From: Isochrysis galbana
Lineage: Eukaryota; Haptophyta; Isochrysidales; Isochrysidaceae
Direction of reading: 5' to 3'
Assembly: GCA_018136815.1 (NCBI GenBank)
Contig: CM030931.1
Coordinates: 4,098,148-4,162,147, forward strand
DNA length: 64,000 bases
This document shows, one piece after another, positions 1 through 11,215 of the stretch. The notes under the pieces were generated by a model, which was not told the origin of the DNA, searched no databases, and worked only from the letters and a program-made list of their open reading frames with translations. Position numbers and translations under genes: made by a program. Positions within the stretch are counted from its first letter, which is position 1. Each line of letters begins with the position of its first letter.

Positions 1-124
1 AGGCACACTGCAGTCTACAAGGGAGAGCGTTGCGGGATGCAAGCTGGCAATGCGCTGCAACGACGTATCGGGCGATCCCGTATCATTGATCGTGTATTGT
101 GCGTGAGCAGTGCGCTCCTTGTGC

Positions 125-350
125 AAAAAAAAACTTCTTTATGTACTCACCACACGCGCGGCTTTGCATTGACTTTCCCGCGCCCGCGTCCCTTCCCACT
201 CCCTCCACCCGCCTCGCGGCTCGTGCACTACGTAGGGGCTCGATGAACGGGGCTTTCGGTGGCAGGCGGCGTGTCCCGGTCCCCGGTGCGGTCTAGTGCT
301 CCCTTCTCCCTCCTGCGCCACCGGGCGACCGGTTTTCAGTGCGTCTGCTG
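125..350 (-). mobile_element. LINE 3'-end relic
   Basis: Read on the minus strand, this stretch matches the 3' untranslated end of the full-length LINE at 16,820-23,214. Both contain, in the same order, a terminal T-run, a conserved AAGAAG block, a GGTGAG block, and a GC-rich segment with GGCAGGCGGCGTG. Homology fades after about position 350. No ORF2 remains, so this is a fragment. The similarity is seen by eye; percent identity was not computed. Confidence 0.6.
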
Positions 351-489
351 TCGCAAAGGCGCCTTGTTTTCTTTTTTCTTTTTTGTTTATTTGTCTTGCC
401 TTCGGTTGTTTCGTTGTGGGGTGTGTTAGTGTTAAGGTTTTGTCGGGCGATTGGTTTGGTGGTCGGATCCGCTTCTTGCCGCCTAGTCA

Positions 490-630
490 GGGCGTATGGG
501 TTCACGTTGACACGCCCTCGAGGGCCCATTGCAGTAGCTTGGGCAAGGTGTTAACCCATCTGGCCTCTTACAAGTGTTGACGCAGGGCACAACAAGTGTT
601 GACATGGTGTTGACGCACTTCCACTTGTCA
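490..630. repeat. Dispersed repeat, inverted copy at 26,882-27,046
   Basis: About 140 bp matches the reverse complement of 26,882-27,046. Shared blocks are GGGCGTATGGGTTCACGTTGA, GGTGTTAACCCATCTGGCCT and TTGACGCACTTCCACTTGTC. The unit contains repeated GTGTTGAC words. It could be part of a solo terminus of an unrecognised transposon; no ORF or terminal inverted repeat was found. Confidence 0.65.
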
Positions 631-1190
631 CTCTTGCGGTCACAGTGTGAGAAAAAGTCCCGCTGGGGGACAATAAGAAAAACACTGGGCTCAAGCAGAC
701 AAGTCCCCGGCACCCGGGGAGACAGCCGCGAGAGGCGAGGCGGGAGAGGAGAATTCTCTCGGGGGAGGATTAGAGAGGGTGAGGGCCCGGCGAAACAACT
801 GTAATGCGGCGACCGGGAAACAAAAGTTCTCTGTCGTTCACCGACAAATGATTTGACAACTCTACGATAGATAGATTTATTATCATAAACATATCATTCA
901 ATTTTGTTACGAATGGTGCCCCCAGCGCCCTTTTGTCGAACACGCGATGACTACAGGCTCGTAGGCAGAGGGCCGTTCGACCGAGCCGGCAGCTGACGCG
1001 GCCGTAGAATGTTCGTTGATTGTTGCTTGCGGGAAGATGTCTGAAAGGTCATAGTAGGAGTCGGGTCTGACAGTGTCTGCCATCGAGCGCTACGAGCGAC
1101 GAGGTGGACTGAAGGCCGAAGGATTGTGACGCGTGGCGTCGGAGAGTAGGGACGAGGCTAGCTAGCGAGCTAGTGGTAGAAAGAGAATGA

Positions 1191-1942
1191 AAAAAACCTT
1201 TTAATATTCTTACCGCACTCGCGGCAAATGGAACCACTACCCACTACAAGTAGCACGTAGCATACTCTCTACACCCCCATTCCCCGGCCCTTCTCCCCCC
1301 GCCATCAGGCGGCTCCCCCCGTACACTACTAGGGGGATTGGGGTGGAGGGCTTAGATATGGTCCGGTGGCCCGCGCCACCCCCGGTGATCTTTCCCCCCC
1401 TTCCTCCTGTGTCTCCGAGTGGGCGGCCCACTCTGTCTCGTCTTATCCTGTAAACAGGCGCGAGACTTACCGATTTTCCGGTGGGCGGAGCTCTCGCTCG
1501 CGCCCACCCCCTTTTCCGCGCTCTCTCTCCCCTCTCCTGCGGCACGCGCGATGGCGCGCCTGCGGCAGGCCTCCAGCTGCCCTCTGGCGGCCCCTGGAGG
1601 CTCCTGGAGTCCAGCTCAGGGGGCAGAGGAGGCTGGGGCTGGGCCCTGGCCTCCCCTGCCTCTCCCTCGCTGGCGCTCCCGAGCCTCCGGGGCCCCCAGT
1701 CTGCACCTGTCTGCCTGTCGACCAGGGGGGGAAGGGGGGTTGGAGCAATGGGCTGGTCACGAGGGGCCAGGATGGGCGAATGGGGCGAGCCTGTGGGGAA
1801 GGGAGTGGGTCAGTAAGGCAGTGGCCTCCTGGCAAGCCATCAGGCATGCCAGGAGGATGGGTGGTTCCTCCCCCATGGCAGGGGAGGAGTGGAGAGAGGG
1901 GGGCTCGTGCCCCCCCATGGGTCAACCAAGTATAAACTTAGT
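1191..1942 (-). mobile_element. Short internally deleted LINE derivative with 17-bp TSD
   Basis: The element is bounded by a perfect 17-bp direct repeat, TGGTAGAAAGAGAATGA, at 1,174-1,190 and 1,943-1,959. On the minus strand it opens with a hairpin leader followed by ATG at 1,918, like the full-length LINE, and ends with GGTAAGAATATTAAAAGG plus a T-run. That end matches the LINE end (GGTGAGATCATTAAGAAG plus T-run). Endonuclease and reverse transcriptase are absent; the interior is C-rich. The reading frame from 1,918 starts M-G-G-H-E-P-P and soon stops. This looks like a non-autonomous copy moved by the LINE machinery. Confidence 0.75.
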
Positions 1943-1959
1943 TGGTAGAAAGAGAATGA

Positions 1960-3231
1960 GAATGAGAGCTTCTTAGGTCCGAGGTAGACACGGGAGACTA
2001 CAACGCTAGGTCCCAAAAAGGTTCAGACACAGAACCACACAAACTAAGCCAAACGGGGCGAAAACTAACCACACCTGGACGGACGGCCAAGCGTCGGCAC
2101 CAGGGCCATTCAGCAACGCGCAGACATGCGACAGAGGGGTCGGCACAACGAGGACAGACCTCGCTGGGGAGCTATGACCGAGGCACGGAGAGAAGACCAA
2201 AGACAGTCACGGAACATTTGATGACATCGAGAGAAAGTAAGAGAAGAGGCGGTATACCAATTGACGAGATCTTGAGGCCTAAAATAACCCACAGGTTAAA
2301 GTAAAAGTCTGTCATCGTATGGAATACGACACTCCCCGACTAAATTCGAGTCGTCCCGACGAGCGGCATGGAAAGAGAACAGAGCAACCGAAATAGAAGA
2401 AATCCAGAATTAGAACGACGAGGCGAGAGAAACCAAAGATAACCGAGAAACCAAACGTTGAAAGCGACGCTCAAAATAGAAGATGAGAGCACCCGTGGGC
2501 CCTTTGAGCACAAATTCGGAAGCTTGACGCGGCAACCTATTTGTACGCATCGTCCCACCCATTTCTCCCTTTTACAGGAGTTTTGCTCGGGTGTTGCGGT
2601 GGGTGGCAGCACAGCGCGCGGAGAGCAGGGCTGTGTGACAATGCTCGCCACGATTCCCGAGCGCACGGGTGGGTAGCCAGAGGGGCTGGGATGAAGCGCA
2701 CCGATCACCGATAGTGCGGGTGGGGTTCTGCGCGTAGGAGCGCATAGGCAGGCCGGTGTCATCCTCCTCAGGCTGGGGCTGGAAGTGATGTGAGGCATGG
2801 TAGGGGGCCATGTGGCGTGGGCAGGTAAATGAAATAACGGCAGTATGTGATGGCGCGAACGACCAGTGAGGCTGTCTTCCGGTGCCCTGTGACCATTGGG
2901 ATCGAACTCCACGGGCACAAGTCCGACCGATCGCCGCCGCGCTCTCGCTGGAGCGCGGCGAAGGTCGGCCTGTCAGGCGGGTCGGTCGCCATCGCTCTGC
3001 CTCGGATTCGGATTCGAGCGGGGCGGAGAGGAGGGGAAATCTTCCCCCGGTCCCGGTCCCACGATAAAAAATTTTGGGCCTCCCGATCCGCCAGATTTTT
3101 TTTTACCCAGCCTCCCCCACCTCTAGTTAAAGCTATAGCCGGGTAGGGAGCGGGCGCGCACGAAGGCCGAGAACGAGCCGCGCATCCCATCCCCATTAGC
3201 CCATTAACCATTAAGCCTGATTTTAAAAATG
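1960..3231. other. Intergenic, no supported gene
   Basis: No open frame here resembles a known protein. A 192-codon minus-strand frame at 2,340-2,918 exists but has no domain, no conserved motif and a dinucleotide-biased composition. Positions 3,000-3,130 contain short GGATTCGGATTCG and T-run stretches. I see nothing else. Confidence 0.4.
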
Positions 3232-3326
3232 GGTTGGCCAGCTCCACATCCGCGCGCATCCATACGTCGAGCATGCACTAGAGCTATGCTAAAGACAAGC
3301 CGAGTGCCACATGCTGCTGCCAAAGT

Positions 3327-4964
3327 TCATAGACCATCGTGTGGCTCCCAGGACGAGCTGGGCACGCAGCCACTGGTGGACGGTACGAGCATGATGAGGC
3401 ACAAGGTGAGGACTGCTCCAAGGCCACACCGCCCGATGTTGACAAGCCGCACATGGTCGGAGTGCCACTGGAGGGCCAACAGGAAGGACGAGCACATCTT
3501 CCAGCACTCCACGAACCAGGCCCCCATCGTCACCACCTTGATGGCCGCCTTCGGACGCTCGCGAATCTCAAGCTGGCGGCTAGGATTCTCATCAACGGGG
3601 AGTGATGGAGTTGCCTCGCACTCGAGACGCATCACCAACTGAATAACCTCTGCGGTCACACATGGAAAAGACAATTTACATGCAGGAGTGAAGCGCTCGG
3701 CGATGATACGCGCGGCCTTCGCCCACGTCGCGGCCGCATGCATGTCTTTCGTATTCCCCGTAGCGGTACCAATCGCCCGTATGATGTTCAGATCGCGCGC
3801 TGCATCCTTGAGCCGCAAGTCGCGCTCAGCATCCTCCTTGATGAAATCGGAGCAGGCGAGCGCGATGGACGCGCGCGCACGAAGAAGTAGCGCCTGGGTC
3901 TCAAGTGGGTCGATCTCAAGCGCAGCACTGGTGTCCATGCGAGCGAACTCGTAGAGCGCCTTGGAGTGCTCGCTGCCGAATGACAAAGCTGCAAGCTGCA
4001 AGCAAGCCGCCACCCTCCCCAAAAGCAGAGTGCACAGTCGAGCTGAGCCGACGTCGTCGGTGGATCTGGCGAGTTCGAGCGCTTTGTCGCACGACGCGAT
4101 TGCCATCTCTATCCGATGGCCCTTCTCGACGGGGCTGCCAACATTTGAAGCGGCCATCAGGTAGGACCTCGTGTCCCATTCGTAGTCCATGATGAGTTGC
4201 GACAGTGATCTCTGCCTCGGCGAGCCCGGCCCGGAAGCGGCGTTGCTGCGTACGAAGCTGCTCACGCTGGGCCCAATCCTGGGTGAGACTGAGGAAACTG
4301 AAGACGCTGTGCTGCTTCCGCCAGGGCTGGTGCTCGCGCTCGGAGGCCGCGAGAGCCTCTGATGGCCGCCCTCGGCACACGTCCTTCTCTCGAACGTGCT
4401 TGGCTCTAAATTCTGCAAGTGCACTCTGCTTTGAGCGCTACGTGTGAAGGCAGAGAACCTGCTCGAGCGCTCCTCCCGCTCTGCTTGCGGCGGCGGGAGG
4501 GTCCCTCCTAGCCGGAGCTGTGGCGACCATGCGGTGTGGCTCTTCTCGAGAGAAATGAGCTTGAGAGAAGAGAACTCGAGAGAAGAGGGCTTGAGAGAAG
4601 AAGGCTTGAAAGGAGAGAGATCGAGAGAAGAGGGCTGGAGAGAAGAGGGCTTCAGAGAAGACTGCTCGAGAGAAGAGGGCGTAGAGAGCTCGAGAGAAGA
4701 GAGGGGCGGCGTGCTGGAGCGTGCGAGGGGCGATGGCAGGCTGGGCCGGGGGCGGCGGCGGGCGGGGGGGTACGCTGGAGGCGGCTTGTGTCGATGGAGG
4801 AGACCCTCTTGCTCGACCATGCTGGGAGAGAGAGAGAGGGTGGAGGGGAAGAGAAGGGGGGGGACGAGGGGCGGGGGGGAGGGGGGTTGGGGGAGGTGGA
4901 GGGCGTGATGGGACCGGGTGAGAGGGAGAGGGAGGGGCCGCGGAAGAAGGAGAAATGGCCTCAT
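3327..4964 (-). pseudogene. TPR-like protein, left copy, frame-disrupted
   Basis: This is the left-arm copy of the gene at 10,572-13,139. The C-terminal part, from the M-D-Y-E-W-D-T region to S-S-S-W-E-P-H-D-G-L, is identical in translation to the right copy. It contains helix pairs typical of tetratricopeptide repeats and a hydrophobic segment near the C terminus. Upstream of about 4,964 the frame no longer joins the frame that is continuous in the right copy, because of indels in G/C and GA runs at about 5,000-5,250. It is either a real second gene whose N-terminal low-complexity part is not coding, or a broken copy. A 612-codon frame at 4,438-6,276 overlaps it in another frame and is probably spurious. 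Confidence 0.55.
4560..4700. repeat. 15-bp tandem repeats, left copy
   Basis: About nine degenerate units of the form GAGAGAAGAGGGCTC tandemly repeat here. The mirror array in the right arm is at 11,770-11,930. Because 15 is a multiple of three, several frames stay open through the array, giving S-S-L-K-P pentads in one frame and L-E-R-R-x in the antisense frame. Confidence 0.8.
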
Positions 4965-5252
4965 TGAGTGAAGAGAGAGAGGGAGAGAGAGACCCCCGAG
5001 AGAGGAGGGAGGGGGAGAGAGAGGCGAGGGGGAGAGGGAGGGAGAGAGAGCGCTCTCGCTCGGCTCGGCAGAAGAGTTTCTTCCCTCTCTCTTCTCTCTC
5101 TCTCTCCTCTCCCCCCCCTCTTCCCGCTTCCAAACTTTGAAGAAGTGGGATCTCTTCCTGCCGCTTCCTCCCCGGAAGGGGCGGGGGGGGGCGCGGGGGG
5201 GGAGGGGGGCGGGAGGCCGGACCTCTCTGCTGAGAGGCGTCGTCGCCTTGAG

Positions 5253-5285
<33 letters not shown>

Positions 5286-5872
5286 TCTCTCTCTCTCTCT
5301 TCTCTCTTCTCTCTTCTCTCTTCTCTCTTCTCTCTCTCCCTCCCCCCTTTGGCCTCATCTCTCTCCCCTCCTCCCGCTGAGGCTTCCCTCCCCCCCCCCG
5401 CGGCTGCGTGCTGCGGCTCGAGCCGCTGCCCCAAGCCTTCACTTCCGAGATTGAGAGAGATACGGCGGCGGAGAAGGCGAGAGGGACGCTGTGCGCCGGG
5501 GAGCGGTTGGTGGGCTCGTGTAAACATGGAATCCTACCCGAAGCTCCTCCTGCTTCTATGGTTGCGGGGGCAGCGCCGCCCCGAGCGGAAGGTCTCCGAA
5601 ACACCCCTTCCCCCCCGCCTACGCACCCGCCCCGCCCCACTCCATCGGATCCCCCCCGCCGGAGGGATGGTGGTGGGCAGCCGAGCTTCCCCCGCAGACC
5701 GATGATACGCTGCCCCAAGCCGGCGCCAATCTCCGCGGGCGCCGCTGGGGAGGTGAGGGCGGCTACCTGGCGCAAAAGGCATATGGTGTGGCGTGGCTGG
5801 TCGCTGGGGCTCGTGTGCAGCGGTCGGGATCGCCAGATCGCGAGTAGTCTACAGTAGTCACTCACGCGTTTA

Positions 5873-6985
5873 TGGTGGTAAGCCCAGGTTAGAAACGGCC
5901 TTTTACGGGCGCTCCCATGTCGGCCGCGGCGGAGGCACTGGCCTGTCGCCGGGGGCACCATGCTCCACAATGCACTGGGAGATTGCGGCCGGGCCGCGGT
6001 TGCGGGCAGATCTCGAGGGGGGGGGGACATGTGTGATCGAGGGTGCGGCGCCGGCGACTGGAGCATTCGGCCGTGGGAGAGCCTTTCCTTCTCCCCCTCT
6101 GCTACGGCCAGCGTGGCGGCGCGGAGCGAGCGCAAGGCGGGTCTGGTGGCCATGGGCGCGGCCTCCCAGGCTGGGAGGTGGGGCAGATGGACCATAGGGG
6201 TGGAGGGGGCGGCTGCAGTGCGCCTGGGCACGCGCTCCTGACCGCAGGAGTCACTCTCCGGCGGCTGCTGTGGCATGCGCGCGGCTAGCTCCAGGAGTGG
6301 GTTCGACGTAGGGGGCCAGGGACTCGACGAATGTCTCTGGAATAGGCGGATCTCGCTGCAGCCTTCCAGGGGGCGATGATGGCAATCGTCCTGCAGGCTC
6401 AGGTCGGGCAGAACTGGCAGCGTGGGGCCGTGGCGGTCGACCGATGTGGGCGTCTCGTAAACCCCCGAGCAGGGGTGTAAGAGTGGCCATACGGCACGGG
6501 CTGTGGTTCGAAGTGTCAGGCTTTCAGCGCCTTGCGGTTTTCGCCATCCTCAGGACCCACACCGGGGCATGACTGCTCATATTTTTTTGGATTTTAACTC
6601 GACGTTTTTGGCCTCGAAAATCACCTCTGACCATTCGTTTCTTTTTCTTTTTTTTCTTTTTTGTAGAGAGTGAGCTAACGTGTCAGGGTCATTGAGTTAA
6701 AATCTGAAAAAATTATGTTGGGACAGGACATGACCCTTCCCAAATGGCTGCCGAAGGGTTTGCCCCAATTCCGAACCGTTCCGGAGAACGAACGGGTCAA
6801 ATCCGGGCACTCCTTACACGGTCAACCGGAGGATTAGCCGTGAAATTCGAGCTTGGCCCCGAAAAAGCGATGTGTGGGAGTGCAGGACATAGTCAACGTC
6901 CACAAAGGAACATGTGTATTCTTCCATTCACTACGACAATGCTATGTCACAGTACCACAACCACAACGCCTTCAGTGCACCCACC
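5873..6985. other. Spacer between inverted arms, no supported gene
   Basis: GC-rich up to about 6,500, then AT-richer with T-runs near 6,580-6,665. Minus-strand frames through 5,873-6,490 are proline/arginine-rich without a recognisable domain. I found no promoter or terminal repeat I could defend. Confidence 0.35.
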
Positions 6986-7649
6986 TCACTTAGTCAACAA
7001 ATGCCATGCGCGCGGCTTGCCCGGACTGGTGTCACTGCTATAATCCGAGATGTGCAAGTGATGCGCCACGAGGCTGTCGTCCACCTCATAATAAACGAGG
7101 TAGTTGGCACGCTCGCCAGTTTCCTCGTCGACTTCGTCGTCATTGTCCACCTCTTCATCCACCACACCCAGGCACCACCCCGCCCCATCAAAATTGTACA
7201 TAAGCGCACGCCCCACGAGGGGCTCATCTACAGCTGGTGGAGTGCGCTGCGGCACTGCTGGCTCGCTGGTCACATCGCAATGGGCCGAGAGTGCTGTCGG
7301 GTCACGCTCCTGCTCCTGCGAAGAACATGCGGCAGAAGCAATGCGCGCACTGCCTCCTGGCTCAGCAGCGCAGTTCTTGCATGTGCTACTACTCGCGGGG
7401 TGGCAGGACGCGGTGCATTGCTGACGCGCCGCCTTGCATGGGCAACCACGGAGGCACTTCCCAGCGCACTCGCACGCACCCGCCTCACCGTTGCCCTTCG
7501 CACGTGCGGAGCTGGAGCCGGAATCACCCTTGTACTTGGCGCTCGAATGGGTCTTTTGCCCTGCTCTCTTCTCCGTCTGCCGCTTCCTCTGCTTCTTCCG
7601 GTACTTCTTGTACTCAACTGTGCGGCGCTTGATCGAGCGCTGCGCTCGG
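6986..7649 (-). pseudogene. Transposon-associated CXC/Tudor-like protein fragment
   Basis: An open frame without a clear start runs from the G-run at about 7,650 to the stop at 6,986. The N-terminal part is basic (K-R-R-T-V-E-Y-K-K-Y-R-K-K-Q). A Cys-rich motif follows, with spacing C-x-C-x4-C-x3-C-x-C-x6-C-x3-C-x6-C-x2-C, resembling CXC/TSO1-like zinc-binding motifs. Next comes a small beta-rich module (L-V-G-R-A-L-M-Y-N-F-D to H-H-L-H-I-S-D-Y) like Tudor-like tails in protist transposon proteins. The 5' part is lost at the roughly 20-nt G homopolymer. Its assignment as transposon cargo is inference. Confidence 0.45.
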
Positions 7650-7995
7650 GCGGGGGGGGGGGGGGGGGGGGCTCCAAAACCACCTTAATTAACTACTATT
7701 TTCCACCCCTCGTCAGCCGGGGGTTTTTGCAGCGACTCAACGGGGACACGGGGACTCAACTTTGACTCAACTGCGGCGACTTGTGACCCCCCTTGCCAAC
7801 AGTCAGAAAATTCAGTAAAAATTCAGTAAAAATTTGCGAAACGCGCGATTTTTGTATAAAATCTGGCAGGGCAAGTTTACTCACTCTAGGGTGGTAAACC
7901 TCCTCCCGTTGGCGAGAAAATTGCCGCTCGCGCTGTGGAAAATCTGGCCGGTCGCTACCGGCTGCGACTGACGCCACTGAGGTTCCCCATTCCCC

Positions 7996-8624
7996 ATGGA
8001 TTGTGAGGACCTGGACTCAGATGTGAGGGAGGCGCCAGGCTTGGCGGCACTCAGTTCGCCCTGGTGCGATGGCTCCGCGCGCCCGAGCAACGATTCGTCA
8101 CTGGTCAAGCAAAGCGGACGAGAGGCGCAGGATTTTGCGCGCCGTGCTCGGCGATCATCGATCGACAAGGCCATGGCAGACCTGAAGACGGAGAAGGAGA
8201 TTGTGTGAAGAAGCTGAAGCTGTCGGAGGAGATGGATGAGCTGCCCGCGAGCGGCTGCAGCAAAAAGGAGGAGCGCAAGAAGGCCTCGCCGCACAAGCGC
8301 AAGGCGAACCATCTGGCGGCAGCGCGTCAGCTCGACGAGCGCATCAACACAACCTCAAGGCAGAGGCGGCGGCTGCGGAGCAGGCGGCCAAGGCACAAAA
8401 GGAGGCGGCAAAGAAGTTGAAGGTGGAGAATGCGCGTGCCATGAGTGAGGCGGGTGTGGTTGCCCTCGTGCATCTCAAGTTCGACTACCAGACGCGATTC
8501 GACGACTTGTCCAACAAGTCCGATCTAGTGTGGGCACACATTTACTCGGACTTCAAGGCCAAGGTCGACAGCGGTGAGCTTCCTCGGTGCGATGCTCGCA
8601 GCGTCGAATCACTAAAAGCAAAGA
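7996..8624 (+). pseudogene. Degenerate DNA-binding-like ORF, frameshifted
   Basis: Three overlapping plus-strand frames read as one broken coding sequence. The first begins M-D-C-E-D-L-D. The second is Lys/Ala-rich and coiled-coil-like. The third holds V-A-L-V-H-L-K-F-D-Y-Q-T-R-F-D-D-L-S-N-K-S-D-L-V-W before ending at about 8,624, next to the LINE fragment. The last part resembles Myb/MADF-like helices found in transposon accessory proteins. At least two frame changes are needed, so I treat it as a relic. The function is not established. Confidence 0.35.
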
Positions 8625-8625
8625 A

Positions 8626-9715
8626 AGTTCACACCCACACGACCCCTTGCTTGCAATGTCCTGGGTCTCCTATGCATGCATGTTGCACGCACGGACATGT
8701 ATGTCGCCTTGCGAAAGTCCGCCACATCCTTGTATTCTTCGCGGAATTGGTTGGCGCAATCCGCCGTTACGAGAATCTCCCAAGGGCCGCAGGCGCTCTT
8801 GGATAAGAATTCGGGCTCGAGGTCTACGCCTTCCAACTTGTTGAGGTGCGCGACAATCGCGCCGAGGACCTCTTCGTCTTTGGCCTTGTGTCCTTTCTCG
8901 TACGCCGTAAAGGTGATAATGATCTTGTGGGAGTCGGAAATTCGGCCTCCCCCTCGGGTTCGGGCTCTAAGTCTTCGTCTAGGAGGGCCACCTGTGTGGC
9001 CGGGGCGGAGGGTGGGGTTAGCCTTGCATGTGTTTTCGTCTTTCGGGCGTCCATATGGCTCGATGTTTCCGCTATGTTGTCGCCCCCTTCCGAGGGTCTC
9101 GTGTGGATTGTGCTTTGTGTAGGCTCTCTCTCAAGGTGGTGTTCGTTGTGGTGGGCCTCATGGGCTTGTGTCGCTTGCGACGTTCGCGCGCCCGAGGCTC
9201 GCTTGTCCGTTTGGCATTCGTAGGCATTGGGGAGCATCCCTCCTGGTCTGCCTCCCTTTTTGCTCCTGTGCCCCTTGCTGAGGGGACCTGTCTGCTCTTT
9301 GTCCAACTCTTTGCTTTGATGCGGCATTTCCCCATTGGGGTTCTGCTGTAGATGGTGCCGGGCCAGCCCCTCGCGCCGGAGCGCGAGGGCGGTACCGCGG
9401 TTGTGTAGGGTCCCAGCCCGGAGGCCTTCCCTTTGGAAGCGTCCCACTGGTGTGGTGTGGCTAGTGTGGCTGTGTGTTGTGTTGGAGGTGTGCTGCATGC
9501 TGGCTGCTGCCAGCATGGCAGCCTTGTTCGTGGCGTTCGCGGTGGTTCGCGGGCGTGGCAGGCTGGCTCCTGTGCCCACCTGGCTGGGAGGGTCGTCCTG
9601 TCGCGGTCGCTTCGGCGACAGCGGCGTGTCACTCAAGCCTTCGTCCATCTCGGCGAGGGCAGCGGCAGCGAGGGAGGGCGGCGGCGCGCGCTCCATGACC
9701 CTATCAGTTTACTGA
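8626..9715 (-). mobile_element. LINE derivative with N-terminal region only
   Basis: The minus-strand start at 9,696 begins M-E-R-A-P, as in the full-length LINE (M-E-R-A-A). It is preceded by a hairpin with stem CTATCAG/CTGATAG. Downstream, after one frame change near 8,930, the conserved module L-E-G-V-D-L-E-P-E-F plus G-P-W-E-I appears, matching the LINE residues L-E-G-V-D-P-E-P-D-F and G-P-W-H-I. Endonuclease and reverse transcriptase are absent. LINEs usually lose the 5' end, so retaining only the 5' part is unusual. I could not find a convincing target duplication. Confidence 0.65.
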
Positions 9716-9944
9716 TAGTTGAGGGTCGTCTAGTTAGGGCATATGGAGGTCATCCATGCATTTTTTTGCTATAAGAAAGCGATCATGAGAACCCGATTTT
9801 TACTGTCCCCACCTCTACAGCTACAGATGGGCAGGAATACAATAGACAGATGTCCGTTATCATACGCGAAAACAGGAGTTTCATTGAAGAATACCAAATG
9901 AAGGAGAACGGAGCGAGAGAGATCGAATTGAGGCGATTCTCCGC

Positions 9945-10125
9945 AACGGTATCTGGATATATGACGGATACCCGGGTACCTGGAAGTATCTCGTATGCCA
10001 GGATTTACCTGGATATCCGGCTGCCTGGTAGCGCGGCGCACGATCCCTATCTGGATACCTGGGTCCGGCTACTTAATAGGCAAAGATACCTGCTATTATC
10101 TGGATATCTGGTAAACCGGTTACGG
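9945..10125. repeat. Degenerate TATCTGGATA-type repeat cluster
   Basis: Near-palindromic words of the form TAYCTGGATAYCYGG recur about four times (around 9,951, 10,007, 10,049 and 10,097), with related GGTACC and CCCGGG words between them. In translation the minus strand gives repeated S-R-Y-P-G-I-R motifs. It is a decayed minisatellite or foldback sequence; no gene is supported. Confidence 0.5.
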
Positions 10126-10571
10126 GTCTTATCCAAGATGAAGATGATCAGGTCGAGCAACCTGAGAAGCGCGCACGGGTAGATTCGAGTGGGTGAAAGT
10201 GGTTCACAGTAGCGTGCTGCGCGCGCGATGCGGTGTGAACCGTTATGGTAAGATAATTGAAAGTTGACGGGGGTGCACCAGGCAGTACCCCAGGGGCCCT
10301 GCCTGACTGTGTGCTGAGGGCTGTGAGTGGCTGTGAGTGGCGAGGCAGTGGTGCGCGTGCGCTGGTGCGTTGAGCCCCCATGGCCCGATAGACGTAGGTG
10401 TGGGCAGCTAACTTCAACAAGGCATAGCTTCTCACCTGGTTGGACCCAGGAGCTCATCCTAGGTGTAAATGAGAGCTCTCTCCAGGCTGCATCCAGCTAT
10501 CCAGCTGCGCGCGGCGCGCGCCTCCATCTCCATCGGGGCGGCGCACAGAGAAGCGTTTTGTTTTTGGTGCG

Positions 10572-11182
10572 TTGAGCCCCCGGCCACCTTTAATTAAACG
10601 CGTGAGTGACTACTGTAGACTACTCGCGATCTGGCGATCCCGACCGCTGCACACGAGCCCCAGCGACCAGCCACGCCACACCATATGCCTTTTGCGCCAG
10701 GTAGCCGCCCTCACCTCCCCAGCGGCGCCCGCGGAGATTGGCGCCGGCTTGGGGCAGCGTATCATCGGTCTGCGGGGGAAGCTCGGCTGCCCACCACCAT
10801 CCCTCCGGCGGGGGGGATCCGATGGAGTGGGGCGGGGCGGGTGCGTAGGCGGGGGGGAAGGGGTGTTTCGGAGACCTTCCGCTCGGGGCGGCGCTGCCCC
10901 CGCAACCATAGAAGCAGGAGGAGCTTCGGGTAGGATTCCATGTTTACACGAGCCCACCAACCGCTCCCCGGCGCACAGCGTCCCTCTCGCCTTCTCCGCC
11001 GCCGTATCTCTCTCAATCTCGGAAGTGAAGGCTTGGGGCAGCGGCTCGAGCCGCAGCACGCAGCCGCGGGGGGGGGGGAGGGAAGCCTCAGCGGGAGGAG
11101 GGGAGAGAGATGAGGCCAAAGGGGGGAGGGAGAGAGAGAAGAGAGAAGAGAGAAGAGAGAAGAGAGAAGAGAGAGAGAGAGA

Positions 11183-11215
<33 letters not shown>

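Larger units (their letters stand above)
3232..5872. repeat. Left arm of 2.64-kb inverted duplication
   Basis: This arm is the reverse complement of 10,595-13,234. At the inner edge, identity runs to CACGCGTTTA and then breaks sharply. At the outer edge (3,232-3,300) the copies still align but carry several substitutions, whereas the roughly 290-residue C-terminal coding part gives identical translations. The arms differ by small indels in purine and G-runs. The spacer between arms is about 4.7 kb. Confidence 0.9.

Noticed and set aside
2340..2918. 192-codon hypothetical protein
   Set aside because: No domain, biased composition and no supporting context; kept only as a note in the intergenic entry.
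4438..6276. 612-codon minus-strand frame across the left arm
   Set aside because: Mostly Arg/Glu, Pro and Ser low complexity from GA/CT tracts; its C-terminal part reads the 15-bp array and the TPR region in the wrong frame.
8600..8660. Target duplication for the half-LINE at 8.6-9.7 kb
   Set aside because: No direct repeat longer than a few bases could be matched with the sequence after 9,715.
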